Below are positions 1 through 10,381 of a stretch of 64,000 nt of DNA, in pieces. The notes beneath the pieces were generated by a model. That model saw only the letters and a list, made by a program, of their open reading frames with translations. It did not search any database and was not told the DNA's origin. The stretch lies in the NCBI GenBank assembly GCA_019316985.1, contig CP079215.1, forward strand, positions 5,332,001 to 5,396,000, read 5' to 3'. Source of the DNA: Paraniabella defluvii. GTDB taxonomy: Bacteria; Bacteroidota; Bacteroidia; Chitinophagales; Chitinophagaceae. A program made the translations under genes and the position numbers. Every line of letters begins with the position of its first letter. Positions within the stretch are counted from its first letter, which is position 1.

Positions 1-308
1 AGAACCGGGTTGGTACAATCAGGAAGTGTATGACGAAATGAAAAAATACAATTGCGCCTTTTGTATTTATGAATTGGCGGGGCATCAATCGCCCTTGACG
101 GTTACCGCCAATTTTGTATACATCCGGCTTCATGGTCCGGGGCCCATAAATACCAGGAAGTTATTCAAAAACGCAACTGAACACCTGGGCTAAACGATGC
201 AGCAAATGGGTGGAAGAAGGTAAAGACGTTTACATTTATTTTGATAACGATGAGCAGGGATACGCTGCCTTTAATGCATTTACTTTAGGTGAAATGCTAT
301 CCGGGTAA
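1..308 (+). CDS. DUF72 family protein, C-terminal part
   Basis: Reading from base 2 gives the C-terminal part of a DUF72 (YecE-like, TIM-barrel) protein of unknown function. The 5' part lies outside the window. Visible family landmarks are YIRLHGPG, a downstream Trp-containing helix (QLNTWAKRC), and the terminal YIYFDNDEQGYA followed by an alanine/leucine-rich end (GEMLSG) and TAA at 306-308. Two frame changes, near base 143 and base 177, interrupt the reading; each is cured by restoring a single base, and the peptide then matches the family pattern without a gap. I take this as one intact gene with base-drop errors rather than a pseudogene. Confidence 0.75.
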
Positions 309-547
309 AATATATCTTAATTTAAAGTTAATTAAAATATATTTAAATTAATTAATGTCAATTATTTATAAATAAATATATTAATTAAAATAGTAGATAA
401 AATGATATTGTATGAAAAATTCAACTGTGAAAGTACCGGTACAAAATCTCATTTAAAATAATACCGGTCTTCATTAAATAATGATGGCCGGATATGAAAC
501 TATACGCGATTAGCATAACGATAAGACCTTTTTCTAAAAGCGCACAC
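309..547. other. AT-rich intergenic spacer
   Basis: Very AT-rich spacer, with 310-400 almost entirely A and T in TTAA/ATTAA runs. It must hold the promoter of the VOC gene, but I could not find a convincing TAnnTTTG box. No coding potential is seen. Confidence 0.5.
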
Positions 548-1437
548 ATGCAAAGATTATTCCTCACCTTTGGTTCGACAAGCAGGCTTTGGAAGCCGCC
601 GATTTTTATACCGCTGTCTTCCCGGATTCACAGATTACCCATACTTCTACCATCCGGGATACACCTTCAGGCGATTGCGACATTGTTCATTTCACACTCT
701 GGAACAAAGAATTCATAGCAATCAATGCAGGACCACTGTTCCGGTTTAACCCGTCGATGTCATTTATTGTTAATTATGACCCGCTATTCTTTAAAGGAAA
801 ACCGGAGGAGCAGGAAGCTGCGGCCCGCGAAAGTCTGGAAAAAGCATGGCAACGATTGATGGATGGCGGCAAGGCGTTAATGCCAATGGGAGAATACTCT
901 TTTAGCCGGCAATATGGCTGGGTTCAGGACCAATATGGGCTCAGCTGGCAGTTAATGCTTACAGAACCCACCGGCGATCCCCGACCGGCTATTTTACCCT
1001 CCTTAATGTTTACAGGTAAAACTTTAGGCAGGGCCGAAGAAGCAATTCATTTTTATACTGCTGTATTCAAAGTATCTAAGCCGGGTACATTGGCGCGCTA
1101 TCCGGAAGGAATGGACCCAGATAAAGCCGGCACCATCATGTTTGCTGATTTTAAGCTGGAAGATACCTGGCTGGCTGTTATGGACAGCGCGCATCAACAC
1201 GGCTTCGAGTTTAATGAGTCTGTTTCACTGATGGTAACTTGCGACGATCAGGCGGAGATTGACTATTACTGGAACCGGCTCTCGGCCATACCCGAGGCAG
1301 AACAATGTGGCTGGTTAAAGGACAAATTCGGGTTCAGCTGGCAAATTACTTCAACTGTGCTGGAAAAGCTGATGAAAGAAGGCACACCAGATCAGGTTGA
1401 TCGTATTACGAAAGCCTTTCTAAGGATGAAAAAATAG
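548..1437 (+). CDS. Two-domain VOC/glyoxalase-fold protein (PhnB-like)
   Basis: Protein of about 295 residues made of two vicinal-oxygen-chelate domains of the PhnB / 3-demethylubiquinone-methyltransferase-like type, probably cytoplasmic; the substrate is unknown. Domain 1 (about residues 1-145) holds DFYTAVFPDS, FTLWNKEFIAINAG and QYGWVQDQYGLSWQL. Domain 2 (about 150-285) repeats the pattern with AIHFYTAVFKVS, FKLEDTWLAVMDS and CGWLKDKFGFSWQI. I chose ATG at 548, not the in-frame ATG at 589, because restoring one A in the CAAAGATT run at 551-556 gives the normal N-terminus MQKIIPHLWFDKQALEAA. The gene stands alone between the AT-rich spacer and the convergent GDPD gene. Confidence 0.85.
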
Positions 1438-1490
1438 ATATCGCTGCAATAAAGGCTGCCGCTACCCTTAAATCATAAAACACCGCCGGT

Positions 1491-2383
1491 TTATTTCTTT
1501 GACGACATGCTGATGGCCCGGGCCACTTCAACCGGCAGATCTGATTCGAGAATGTCTGCTCCTGATTTAAATATTTCCCGGTATGCTTGAGCTCTTTGCT
1601 CTTCGGTAACCAGCTTATCGTAGACCGGCGCTGCTGAGATCATACATTTTACTTTCCTTTGGTGCAGAAGATCCAGCATAATTTTGTTTTCAGGCTTGTT
1701 TTCCGATCCTATATAAGCTATCATATTCTGCCAGGGTATGCCGGCCGCTTCGTATTCCTTTAATGCTTTTTTAGTTTTTACAAATGCAGACATCATGCGG
1801 TTCGGGTCCTTTTGATAATAAAACTTTGCCTGTTCGGCATTATGTACCGTTACCATTACGAAGGCGCCTGCTTTATGTTCTTTTATGATTTTATCAGTGA
1901 TTTCGGCAGGTACATCTTTCTTATCCAGGTTTAAGATCGTCTTGCCCCTAGCCCATTCAATCACCTGCGCTAAAGTTGGGATATGGTAAGGCGTGAGCTT
2001 GCCAAACCGGTCCTTTAGTTGCAGCTTTTGCACCTCGGCCCAGGTGTAGTCAGACAATTTGCCGGTTCCATTTGTGGTGCGGTCAAGCGTAGCATCATGC
2101 ATGAGAACAACAACGCTGTCTTTGGTCATACGCGGGTCTATTTCAAAAAAGCGGGTGTGTATTGTAACACATACTCAAACGCTTCTATTGAGTTTTCAGG
2201 ATAGTCCGCTACGTCGCAGCCCCTGTGTCCGCTGATAATAGCTGCATTATTTTTGTATGCCTGAAAAACTCCTGTAATTGCCGGGGCTTTTAATATTTAG
2301 TCGATGGAGTTTTTGTTGCGAAAAGCAACTTAGCACAATCAGCTGTAATGCTGCTGTCAGTAGCAGATTTTTAAGAGGATCAT
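1491..2383 (-). CDS. Glycerophosphodiester phosphodiesterase family lipoprotein
   Basis: GDPD-family phosphodiesterase, expected to release glycerol-3-phosphate or a related phospho-polyol from a phosphodiester outside the cytoplasm. After repair, the N-terminus (from ATG at 2383) is a lipoprotein signal with lipobox LIVLSC. Family motifs follow in order: GHRGCDVADYPENSIEAF (catalytic His), EIDPR (metal-binding Glu/Asp) and HDATLDRTTNGTGKL (second His), then a TIM-barrel body with NLDKKD. At least three single-base losses split it, near 2373, 2290 and 2140; the last is a T run coding AFFEID. It starts one base after the stop of the histidine phosphatase and is the last gene of the twelve-gene operon. 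The substrate is inferred from family only. Confidence 0.85.
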
Positions 2384-2384
2384 T

Positions 2385-2997
2385 TTATTTCAGTTTTGTG
2401 TTTAGATATTCAAGTGTAAAAAGTCCGTTGGTATCTAAAGTAAAAAAGTAATTGCAGAATTATGTTGTACGATCTGGCGATAATTGCGCAGGGGCATACC
2501 TAATTTGTAAGCCATATACAACCGGTTCACTCCGTTGTGAGCGGCAACCAGTATGGTTTGGCCGGCCCGGCGGCTAATCATTTCTTTAAAAAGTCATCTA
2601 CCCGTTTTACAATTTCCATTCCCGTTTCTCCTGTTACGCCGGCTCTTACATAGGTGGGGTCTGTGTTCCAGTTCTCCCAGGATTGAGGGTCCTCTTTTAT
2701 AAATTCTTCACGGGTTTTATATTCCCATTGTCCGAAATCCACTTCCATTAACCGGTCATCAGAAATTGGTTCAACACCAGACGCAATGCGGGCTGTAGTG
2801 CTGGCGCGCTGTAAGGGAGAAGTATATACGGCATCCAGCTGAATATCGCTCAGTTGCCCGCGCACTGCGGCAGCCTGGTCCAATCCTTTGTCTGTAAGGG
2901 GAATATCTGTTCTTCCGCAATAACGGTTATTATCAGCGTTCCACGCAGTTTGTCCATGCCTTAACAAATAAACGCGAAGTAAAGCGCTTTCACTCAT
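2385..2997 (-). CDS. Histidine phosphatase family protein (phosphoglycerate-mutase fold)
   Basis: Phosphatase of the histidine phosphatase superfamily, about 205 residues, with no signal peptide and so probably cytoplasmic. The phospho-accepting motif LLRHGQTAWN is near residue 10, followed by the arginine/substrate loop TSPLQRASTTA and the acid segment EVDFGQWEY. The second catalytic His is in VAAHNGVNRLY, where the family usually has SHGG. Two base losses, near 2583 and 2455, hide the second half. The start chosen is ATG at 2997, giving MSESALLRVYLLRHG; the reading frame is open further upstream into the kinase gene, but that extension is the kinase C-terminus. The substrate is probably a phosphorylated sugar or polyol intermediate, judged only by its neighbours. 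Confidence 0.8.
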
Positions 2998-4434
2998 TGA
3001 TATATTTTTTTCTCTTAACAAATTAATAAATGCTTCATACCGCGTATGATAAGCCTTAACCAGCCTGCTTTCCGGCATAACGGTCTTTTCTGGGTGAACC
3101 ATAGCAGCAGCTGCTGCCCTGATATTCGGGAAAGAGGTTCCGGCAGCTGCCACTATTGCTGCACCTGCAGCCCTGAAACATTTTTTGTTTTACGTATCGG
3201 CAAATTAAGCACACTGGCCCTGATCTGCACCCATACATCGCTGTTAGAGGCGCCACCGGCGGAAAAGATCTGGGCAACGGGCTCTCCCGAAAGCTGCCTG
3301 ATCTTGTCGAATGCATAACGTTCTATATAGGCAACGCCTTCCATATAAGCAGTAAACAATGATGCATCAGAAAGTCCCTCTGGCGCAAAACCCCTCGCAT
3401 GGGGCGCTACAAAAGGAAAACGTTCTCCCTTTTGCAACAATGGCCATGCAAGATGGGAACCCGGTATCAGCGAGCTGGCTTCATTAGCCAAAGCGGCCAG
3501 ATCAGCTCCTTTGAACAGTTGCGTTACCCAGTCGGCTCCCGTATTACTGGCTCCGCCAGGCATCCACAAACCTTCGGGATGCCGGTGACAATAAATGGCT
3601 CCTGTGGGATCGTAGACTTCTTCTTTAGTTACCCCTTTGATCACGAGTGTGGTACCGATGGTAGTGTTCCAGTCACCCGGATTTACAGCGCCCGATGCCA
3701 CCTGTGAAGCGCATCCATCCGTGAGACCAGCAGTAATTATTACGGACTCGGACAAACCTAAAGCCCGGGCCCAAACTGCTTTCAGAAAACCTATCGGGGT
3801 ACCCGATGGCACTACTTCCTGAAGCCACCGGCGGCGGATGCCTGATGACGAAGTGATATAATCCGGCCAGCGAAAAAGATGAAGGTCGTAACCGGATTTT
3901 AATACATTAGTGTAGTCTGTAACCGAAAAATTGCCGCTAAGCATTCCGGTTATAAAATCCGAAGCATGGATAAAGCGCTTCAGCCTGACAATTTTATCGG
4001 GATAATTTCTCAGAAACCATAGCATCTTAGGCAGGCCGCTAGACGCGTTAAACGCCGTATACCCTTCGACACCAGATGCAAGGGCAGTTTCCTACAGGCT
4101 ACTGCTTCATCTGCCGACCTGCCGTCGCTATACATTATAGCGGGATGCAGCGGCCGATCATTTTCTCCCATGGGAATGATCGTACCGGATGTTGAAGTAA
4201 CACCTATTGCTTTAACCAGCGACAGATCAATTAGTGTTGACAATTCCTTACATACCTGTTGAAGAGAATGGTAACAGGAATTCCACCATACAAGGGCGTC
4301 CTGCTCCTGTCGCGAGTCGGCGGACAGATCAAATACTTCACTACTGGCAGCCATTTCCCGGCCGCTGTTATCGAAAGCAGCCACCCTGGCTCCTGTGTAC
4401 CGATATCAATTCCTATAAAATAGGTTGCTGTCAT
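2990..4434 (-). CDS. FGGY-family carbohydrate kinase, D-ribulokinase-like
   Basis: Sugar kinase of about 480 residues with an ASKHA fold. It starts MTATYFIGIDIGTQGARVAA (phosphate-1 motif). Later landmarks are TSTSGTIIPMGE, PAIMYSDGRS, VTDYTNVLKSGYD, GTTLVIKG, MPGGASNTGADW and FSAGGASNSDVW (adenosine motif). From memory, this set resembles the plant AtXK-1 / cyanobacterial SePSK D-ribulose kinases more than classic xylulokinases; an alignment is needed to settle it. At least three base losses split it, near 4390, 4030 and 3165. Its ATG overlaps the stop of the upstream kinase (ATGA), so translation is probably coupled. The C-terminus runs into the phosphatase gene; with one A restored at 3003-3009 it stops in an 8-base overlap. 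Confidence 0.8.
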
Positions 4435-5889
4435 TGTCTCGCTGCTGTCAACGTTTTAAAATAGTTCCTGGTTTGCTTCCACTGATCCAGTTGCTGAATA
4501 AAAGACTCCCGAAGATGATCCTGGGGTAATACTGATTCAATCTTCATATTCATACCTTCGCTGTCAACTTCCAATACCCGGTTGCAAATCAATGCGCCGC
4601 CAATAGCTGAAGCCTGTTCAAATCCCTTGCGTACCTGTACTTTTTGCCCAGGATTGTAGCAATTAACTGCCGCAACGCCGGACTTTGTAAACCACCCCGC
4701 AAGCCCATATATAATCTTTATCATGCCCCGACACTTCTTTTAGCACCTCGTAATTGCCGGCTATCGAAAATGCGATATCCATCAGCGTCGCCCATACAAA
4801 AGAACTCCTGGAAAGCTCATGCGATACCGGAACAGGGAAAACAAATCCACCCGTAAGCACCGGGCATTTTCAGCGGCAATTAATGATCCCAGTGAGGCTA
4901 CACAATGGCGGTGAGGATTTAAGGCTAGTTCCTTTCAATTACATCGTACCCTTCATTGGGGTAAAACACCTCCTTAAGGCGCTGATAGTTTAAACCCGTT
5001 ACGCCGGCATTGGCCTCAAATACAAAACGTCCCGGTTCAATATCCCTGCTGGTCCATGTGCGCTCCTGCTTATCAGTAATATATCGATCGGTTATTTTTA
5101 CAATAGGCGTGGTGGTGCCGGATACGATAACGATATCATCTACCTGAGGCTGCGTACTTTTTATAGCAAGCTGTGTGTCACCACCACCCGTCACAACAAT
5201 AGCGCCGGTATGCAAACGCCATTCATGAGCTATACCCGGAAGCACTGTACCTATCTTTTCAGCTGAAGTGGTTAGTGCAGGGCAGTAGGACGCCTCCAGA
5301 TCAAACATTGCGGCCAGTTCATTACTCCAGTTGCCCCCGCTACATCATAAAGCAGGGTTTCTGATGCCTGCGAATGTTCATAAGCGGCAACACCACAAAG
5401 TTGAAAAGCAGCCCAGTCGCTGATACTCAAAAAGTACGCACACTGTTGCCAGATTTCAGTACGTCTTTGGCGGATACCTTCGAGCTTATAAGCTGAAAAT
5501 AAAGAAGTAGGGAAACGGCCCGATAGCTGGTACATGCGACTTTTATCTACTACTGTGTCTTCCCATTCCCGGCCCCGGTGATCAATATTGGGTAAACCAA
5601 TCAAAGAGCCGCCGGCCGAAGTCATCAGCACAATCCCTTCCCGCTGGCTGGTAGTGGTTAATGCTTTAATGCTTACTTCGCCGGCCTGCCGCAAAGCGGT
5701 AGTACCCAAACCAATAATTTGTTTCCACAACTGCCCGGGGTCAAAATAGATGGATTCGGGATACAAATCATCTCTTTTATAAATAATATCGCCTCTCCCT
5801 ACGCCCAGTACTTCTCCGCCTGGCGTTACTACCGCTACTCTTACATTACCCGTACCAATATCTATAATTATATATGCATCTCTTTTCAT
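4431..5889 (-). CDS. FGGY-family kinase, LsrK/YoaC-like
   Basis: Second FGGY kinase, about 485 residues. It begins MKRDAYIIIDIGTGNVRVAV, then has TTTSQREGIVLMTSAGG, PNIDHRGREWED, LSISDWAAFQLCG, VVTGGGDTQLA, VSGTTTPIVK, IWACGGGLQS and SAIGGALI. The SQREGIVL segment matches what I know of the LsrK (AI-2 kinase) and Bacillus YoaC branch rather than ribulo- or xylulokinases. Base losses occur near 5300, 4925, 4860 and 4680. It lies 11 bases after a YoaD-like dehydrogenase, with an MFS permease beyond, which copies the yoaB-yoaC-yoaD gene set of Bacillus subtilis, whose substrate is not settled. Nothing else of an Lsr AI-2 system is present, so an AI-2 role is unlikely. Confidence 0.8.
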
Positions 5890-5900
5890 GTGGGGTGAAT

Positions 5901-6903
5901 TTATATGACAGCAGCCAACAACTCTTTATTATAAATTTTATCAGCAGTTTGCTTATTATTTATATACCAGTCGATAAGAACCTTATTCATAATCCGCACG
6001 TGATGGTCTTCTACCTCAAAAGTAGCACCCGCAATATGCGGCGTAGCGATCACATTAGGCAGGTCGATAATTTTATAGTCCAGTTCATCGGGCGGCTCAT
6101 TGTCGAACACATCTAAAATAGCTCCTTTTATACTACCGGAAGCCAATACCTGGTAAAGATGGTTACGATTTACAACAGCAGCCCTGGCTGTATTTACAAA
6201 TAAGGCATCCCCTTCATTAGTTTCAATAAAGAATGGTCGATCAGCTGTTGCGTTTCCTTAGTTACCGGCAGATGAACAGATACAATGTCGCTACTGCTGA
6301 AAAGGTTTTCCAGCGTTGTTTTTTATAACCGGGAAATGCAGTTTCATCAATATAAGGGTCGTAATATTGAATGTTACAGGGATAGTTAACTACCATACCG
6401 GCAATTAGCTGGCCAATAGCGCCAAATCCAACCAGGCCGATCGTTTTACCGGCCATTTCTGTTCCTTTAAATTGCAAATAAGAAGTGTGCGCTCCGGCCT
6501 CCCATCTCCTTTCTTTTAACCACTGTATACCCGGCAATACCTGACGCATAAAGCAGATGGTATTGGCTATAAATAATTCGGCCACGGCTTGCGCATTACG
6601 TGCGGGTGTGTAAAAAACAGGGATCTTCAATGCTGTGGCTACTGCGAGCGCTACATTTGAAGGCGTACCGCGACAAACACCTATAAACTGCAGGTGGTTA
6701 TTCGCCTCCAGCACTTTTTCTGTTACATGGTCATGTTCGGTGATCAGGGCTTCCGCTTTGGTTTCATCAAGCAGGCTTATCAACTCATCTTCGTTAAAAG
6801 CGCGGTCATTGTCTTTCCAGGGCCTGTAAATTACTTCACCAAAATTCGACTTCAATTCCAACAAACCTTGTTCATGGTAAGGTGCGGTTACTAGTATTCT
6901 CAT
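5901..6903 (-). CDS. D-2-hydroxyacid dehydrogenase (SerA/YoaD-like)
   Basis: NAD-dependent D-2-hydroxyacid dehydrogenase family, about 330 residues, cytoplasmic. It starts MRILVTAPYHEQGLLELK; the catalytic-domain loop is CRGTPSNV, the family helix RNAQAVAELFIA, the dinucleotide motif GLVGFGAIGQ, the catalytic Arg is in VNTARAAVVNRN, the Glu-containing segment is LDVFDNEPPDE, and the catalytic His is in TPHIAGATFE. At least two base losses lie near 6315 and 6215. The protein lacks the ACT domain of full-length SerA. Placed between a polyol permease and two FGGY kinases, it may oxidise a hydroxy-acid or reduce a keto-acid derived from the imported substrate; the direction cannot be told from sequence. 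Confidence 0.85.
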
Positions 6904-6958
6904 TTTCTTATTCTTTTATGTTTAAGCCTGTAATAGCATGTTACTACCAGGCAATCGT

Positions 6959-8212
6959 TTATATTGTTTCTATTACCTGTGCGGCGGACGCCTTTACATT
7001 TACTGTTTGAGGCTTTATAAAAAAGTCATAACAGCGCTTATGAAGTACAATATCGCCAATATCCATATTACCCCTTCATTGCCCAGCCGGGCTATAAATA
7101 AACCCACAATAGCGGGTCCCGCAAAACGGCCAGCCCTGCGCCCAGGTTCAGGATAGCCATGGCAGCTCCTTTATCTTTATTAACCAGGGAGGAGTCAGCG
7201 CAGACAATGGTACATAACCGGCCAGGCAGGCCCCATAAAATACCAGCCAGCATTACCAGCCAGTAAGTACCCGGGCTATATTGCGGTACGTAGTAAAGTA
7301 ATAAAGTAGTGATTCCGCAGCCTACGCCGCCGAACCAGATGATGGTTTTACGCCAGCCAAAACGATCACCCACAAAGCCGAATATCAGGTTAAATGCTAT
7401 ATTGCTGGTAAATATTGTGCCCCAGATATATAACCATTCCGTGGTATCAAAACCATGTGATGCCATATAGGTAGGCAAAAAAACGGGTAAGGCGAATTGA
7501 GCCGTGGTATTAATTACCCTTACTATACCCGCCAGTAAAACTTTAGGCTCCTGCTTTACAATAGTTAGCCCCTTACTTAGTTCTGCCAGTTTGCTTTTGG
7601 TTGTATCGCCTGCCGGAAAGGAAGCTTTATTTAAAACCAGGAGAAAAGCGCGCCCAATAACACCCAAAATACCGCGCTCCAAAGCGCATTGATATGACCA
7701 AGTTCTCTGATAGCCCAGCTTGAATAAAAGGCGCCTAATACGTTCAAGCCACCGGTAAATACGAACCAGAACCAGCCAACTGCACGTCCGAGCATTTGCC
7801 TGGGCGTAAGATAAGATATCCATACCAGGAAGGAATAAGCAAATAATGGATAACCGAACCCGCGCAACGCATAGGTAACCAGCATCGTGGGAAAATGCAG
7901 CGACTCCATACCCCAACCAATAAATCCTACTGTACCCAGCAGGTATATAATGAGTCCTATAAGCATTGCCTTTTTGGGTGTCAGCGTTTCTGCCAGTACG
8001 CCCGAAAACCAGGACGCTATAGCGATAGTAATACCATAAGCGGTAAACAGGGAAGCTGTTTGCTGTATGCTCATTCCTTTTTCAATAAGGTAAGGGCTTA
8101 GCCATCCTTGCTCCATTCCATCTCCCATCATAAAAAGCATAATGCCCAGGTAACCCGACAGCAAGGGTCGTGGTATACCCAATTGATTCATAATTGTTGT
8201 TTCTTTTTTCAT
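6959..8212 (-). CDS. MFS transporter, ribitol/polyol permease (RbtT-like) family
   Basis: Twelve-helix major facilitator of about 415 residues in the inner membrane. The N-terminal half carries MGDGMEQGWLSPYL, FTAYGITIAI, ALRGFGYPLFAYSFLVW and GRAVGWFWFVFTGGLNVLG, and the second half NIAFNLIFGFVGDRFGWRKT, WFGGVGCGITTL and DKGAAMAILNLGAGLAVF. These closely follow the ribitol/D-arabinitol permease RbtT family as I remember it, so a polyol or a close relative is the likely substrate. At least four base losses split it (near 7640, 7190, 7130 and 7000); repaired, it ends at TAA 6959-6961. The start may be the second Met (MNQLGIPRPLL, 8191), which fits the family N-terminus better. Confidence 0.85.
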
Positions 8213-8279
8213 TGTGGCTTAATCGTTATACCTGTGGCAACAGGTTGTTATAGTTATCGTTGTTAAACTTTATAAACTC

Positions 8280-9389
8280 CTAATCGAACTTCATCAGGTA
8301 TTCATTGCGGGCATCTTTTTTCCACGCCAGGTGCCTGGTGGAGGGAGAAGCGCCGAAAAAGGGGGAAAAGGTTTTTACTTTAACGGTTTTCCCATCGGGT
8401 AAAAACTCCAGTATGCGCAGCCAGCCATCGCCGCCATTACCATCGCGATGCCCGCCTCCCATTGATTGCGCATCAAATAGCATCTGGTGCACTGTTTTGC
8501 CCGCAACATTTTTATCGGTCCTGTACCCTTCCCCAGATATATGACCGCACAAAACCAGCTCAATATTAGAGGCAGGCTGAACCAGCTTTTGCCAGATCTG
8601 TACACCATTATTCGCAAAAGGCATTTTCACGTGTGGCGCTTTCTGTATCATATTGTCGATATTATAAGGCTCCCAGAATAGCCATTTGATCTCGCCGGAA
8701 GTATGCTGATCTTTTTGAGATAAATAATTGTGTGTGGCCAGGACGATGCGATGATTTTTGTACTGTTGTAAAGCAGCCACTTTTTTAGCCCAGGTAAGCA
8801 CAGAGTCGCGCGGGCCGTATTCCACGGTCAGAAAAAGATAGTCTTTGCCATTCAGATTCCTGAGCTCATAAGCTGAATTCTCTAAAGTGGGTTGGCCCCT
8901 TTCGTTCCGGCTGTTCTGTACCAAAAATTTCTGGTTTAGAAAATTCTTTTCAGGATGGAAGAATTCGTGGTAACGCGAACTGCGGTTACCCTGCCGGTCG
9001 ATGCTATAATCATGGTTACCTGTAGCAGCTATATAAGGCACTTTACCATCAAGCTTACCAAATGCACGTGCAGCTGATTGCCACTGCTGCTGCGTGGTTT
9101 GATTGCCATCATAATCAGTAGTGATCTTTTCATTGTTTTCCACCAGATCACCTACCCCTATCACCATTTTAATATTGAGGCTATCAATATTATCTTCAAC
9201 CCATGCCATCATCAGATCCAGGATGGGCTGGTTTCTGCTCCATTTACATAGTTCTGAATGTCGGGCACCATGATCACTGACCATGATCCTTTTTGCTCTA
9301 AAACCGGTTTCCGGTATACATCCTGTGCGAAAGCCAGCTGGGAAGCCAGCACCAGGAGCAAAGTCCAAACTATTCCTAATTGTTTCATA
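8280..9389 (-). CDS. Secreted calcineurin-like metallophosphoesterase
   Basis: Metallophosphoesterase with a cleavable signal peptide (MKQLGIVWTLLLVLASQLAFA-Q after repair), so probably periplasmic or secreted; about 370 residues. The five metal-site motifs are all visible: VPDIQNY, GVGDLVEN, ATGNHDYS, LATHNYLS and LCGHISGEG. It should hydrolyse a phosphomono- or diester using two metal ions. One A lost near 9242 (YVKWSRNQ region) separates the signal peptide from the body, so the ATG at 9368 is a shadow and I place the start at 9389. The operon partners are an EEP phosphoesterase upstream and the polyol permease downstream, consistent with release of a polyol before uptake. Confidence 0.88.
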   Translation of the reverse strand, partial: YETIRNSLDFAPGAGFPAGFRTGCIPETGFRAKRIMVSDHGARHSELCKWSRNQPILDLMMAWVEDNIDSLNIKMVIGVGDLVENNEKITTDYDGNQTTQQQWQSAARAFGKLDGKVPYIAATGNHDYSIDRQGNRSSRYHEFFHPEKNFLNQKFLVQNSRNERGQPTLENSAYELRNLNGKDYLFLTVEYGPRDSVLTWAKKVAALQQYKNHRIVLATHNYLSQKDQHTSGEIKWLFWEPYNIDNMIQKAPHVKMPFANNGVQIWQKLVQPASNIELVLCGHISGEGYRTDKNVAGKTVHQMLFDAQSMGGGHRDGNGGDGWLRILEFLPDGKTVKVKTFSPFFGASPSTRHLAWKKDARNEYLMKFD

Positions 9390-9468
9390 TTACTGTTTTA
9401 CTATTTGAGCGATACTATTTAATTGTTCTCGGCCTATTACCTATTATCCATCGTCTACATACTATATT

Positions 9469-10370
9469 TCAAAATCGGAAAGCAAAAAAATGATCGCTGG
9501 GGAATTTGCCTTTTATTGCGTCTTTAACTACCTTACTTTGTACCGGCTTAATACTTCCTCTATACCATATATAATCAATGCGACCTTTTGAGGGGGCTTT
9601 TGTATAAGCGGTTCCCTCAAACTCATGACCGGTATGACCTGCTTCTTTTTGTCCATGTAATGTTTCAAAGCTTTCCTTCCAGTCACTGGTTCTCAATGAT
9701 GCGAGTACAGGGCTATTGAAACGGCTATTAAAGTCGCCGGTTAATATTTGGGCAAAACCGGTGGGATACTGTGCACTTTCCCCGCTACCATCCTGGCTTG
9801 TTGCAGTTTAGCCTCATCGGATATATGGTCGAGGTGCAGATTAACAATCCGTAATTCTTTACCGGTTTTACGCTCTTTTAACCGTACCCAGTTGGCATGC
9901 CGCGCCCTCGCGGTCTCCCATGATTTACTACCAGCTATCAAAGGCGTTTCTGAAAGCCAGTAAGTACCTCCTGTTAATAATTCATATCGTTCTTTATTAA
10001 ACAGTACCGGATTTTTGCAATACCATGGTAGCCTGTCGGATGGGCGTCCATTTCGGGGCCTTCGAAGCCAAAAAGATTGAAATGGGGAAATGCTTTCCTG
10101 ATGTCTTCTGCCTGTACTTTTAATACCTCCTGAAATCCCACGATATCGGGTTGCTGACTTTTGATTACCCGAATACAAGTATCTTTTCGCTGCGGCCAGC
10201 CTACCCCTTAGCCTCATCTTCAGGCAAGGCAACCCGAATATTACAGGACAATACCCGGTGAAAACCATGGGAAGCATTTGTTCCGGCAGCCCTACTCAAA
10301 AAGGGAGTATTGTGGCTGAAACAGCACCCAGGCCCAACTGCTTTATAAATTTTCTTCTTGGTGCATACAT
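9469..10370 (-). CDS. Tat-exported endonuclease/exonuclease/phosphatase (EEP) family protein
   Basis: Metal-dependent phosphoesterase of the EEP (DNase I/sphingomyelinase-like) fold, about 300 residues. Repaired, it starts MYAPRRKFIKQLGLGAVSA, a twin-arginine signal. Fold motifs are SCNIRVA, QQPDIVGFQEV (metal Glu), WLSETP, IVNLHLDH (His), LTGDFNSR (Asp/Asn), IDYIWY and FPSDHF (catalytic Asp-His). Base losses occur near 10293, 10210, 10020 and 9740. Secreted Bacteroidota proteins of this family are often annotated as endonucleases, but with GDPD and metallophosphoesterase neighbours a phosphodiester lipid or polyol substrate is as likely. It starts 11 bases after the FAD oxidoreductase gene and resembles a second copy at 52761. 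Confidence 0.88.
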
Positions 10371-10381
10371 ACTTTATAATA

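Noticed and set aside
4431-5889. Autoinducer-2 (Lsr) phosphorylation system
   Set aside because: The kinase is LsrK-like, but no LsrB, LsrACD, LsrF, LsrG or LsrR relatives are present.
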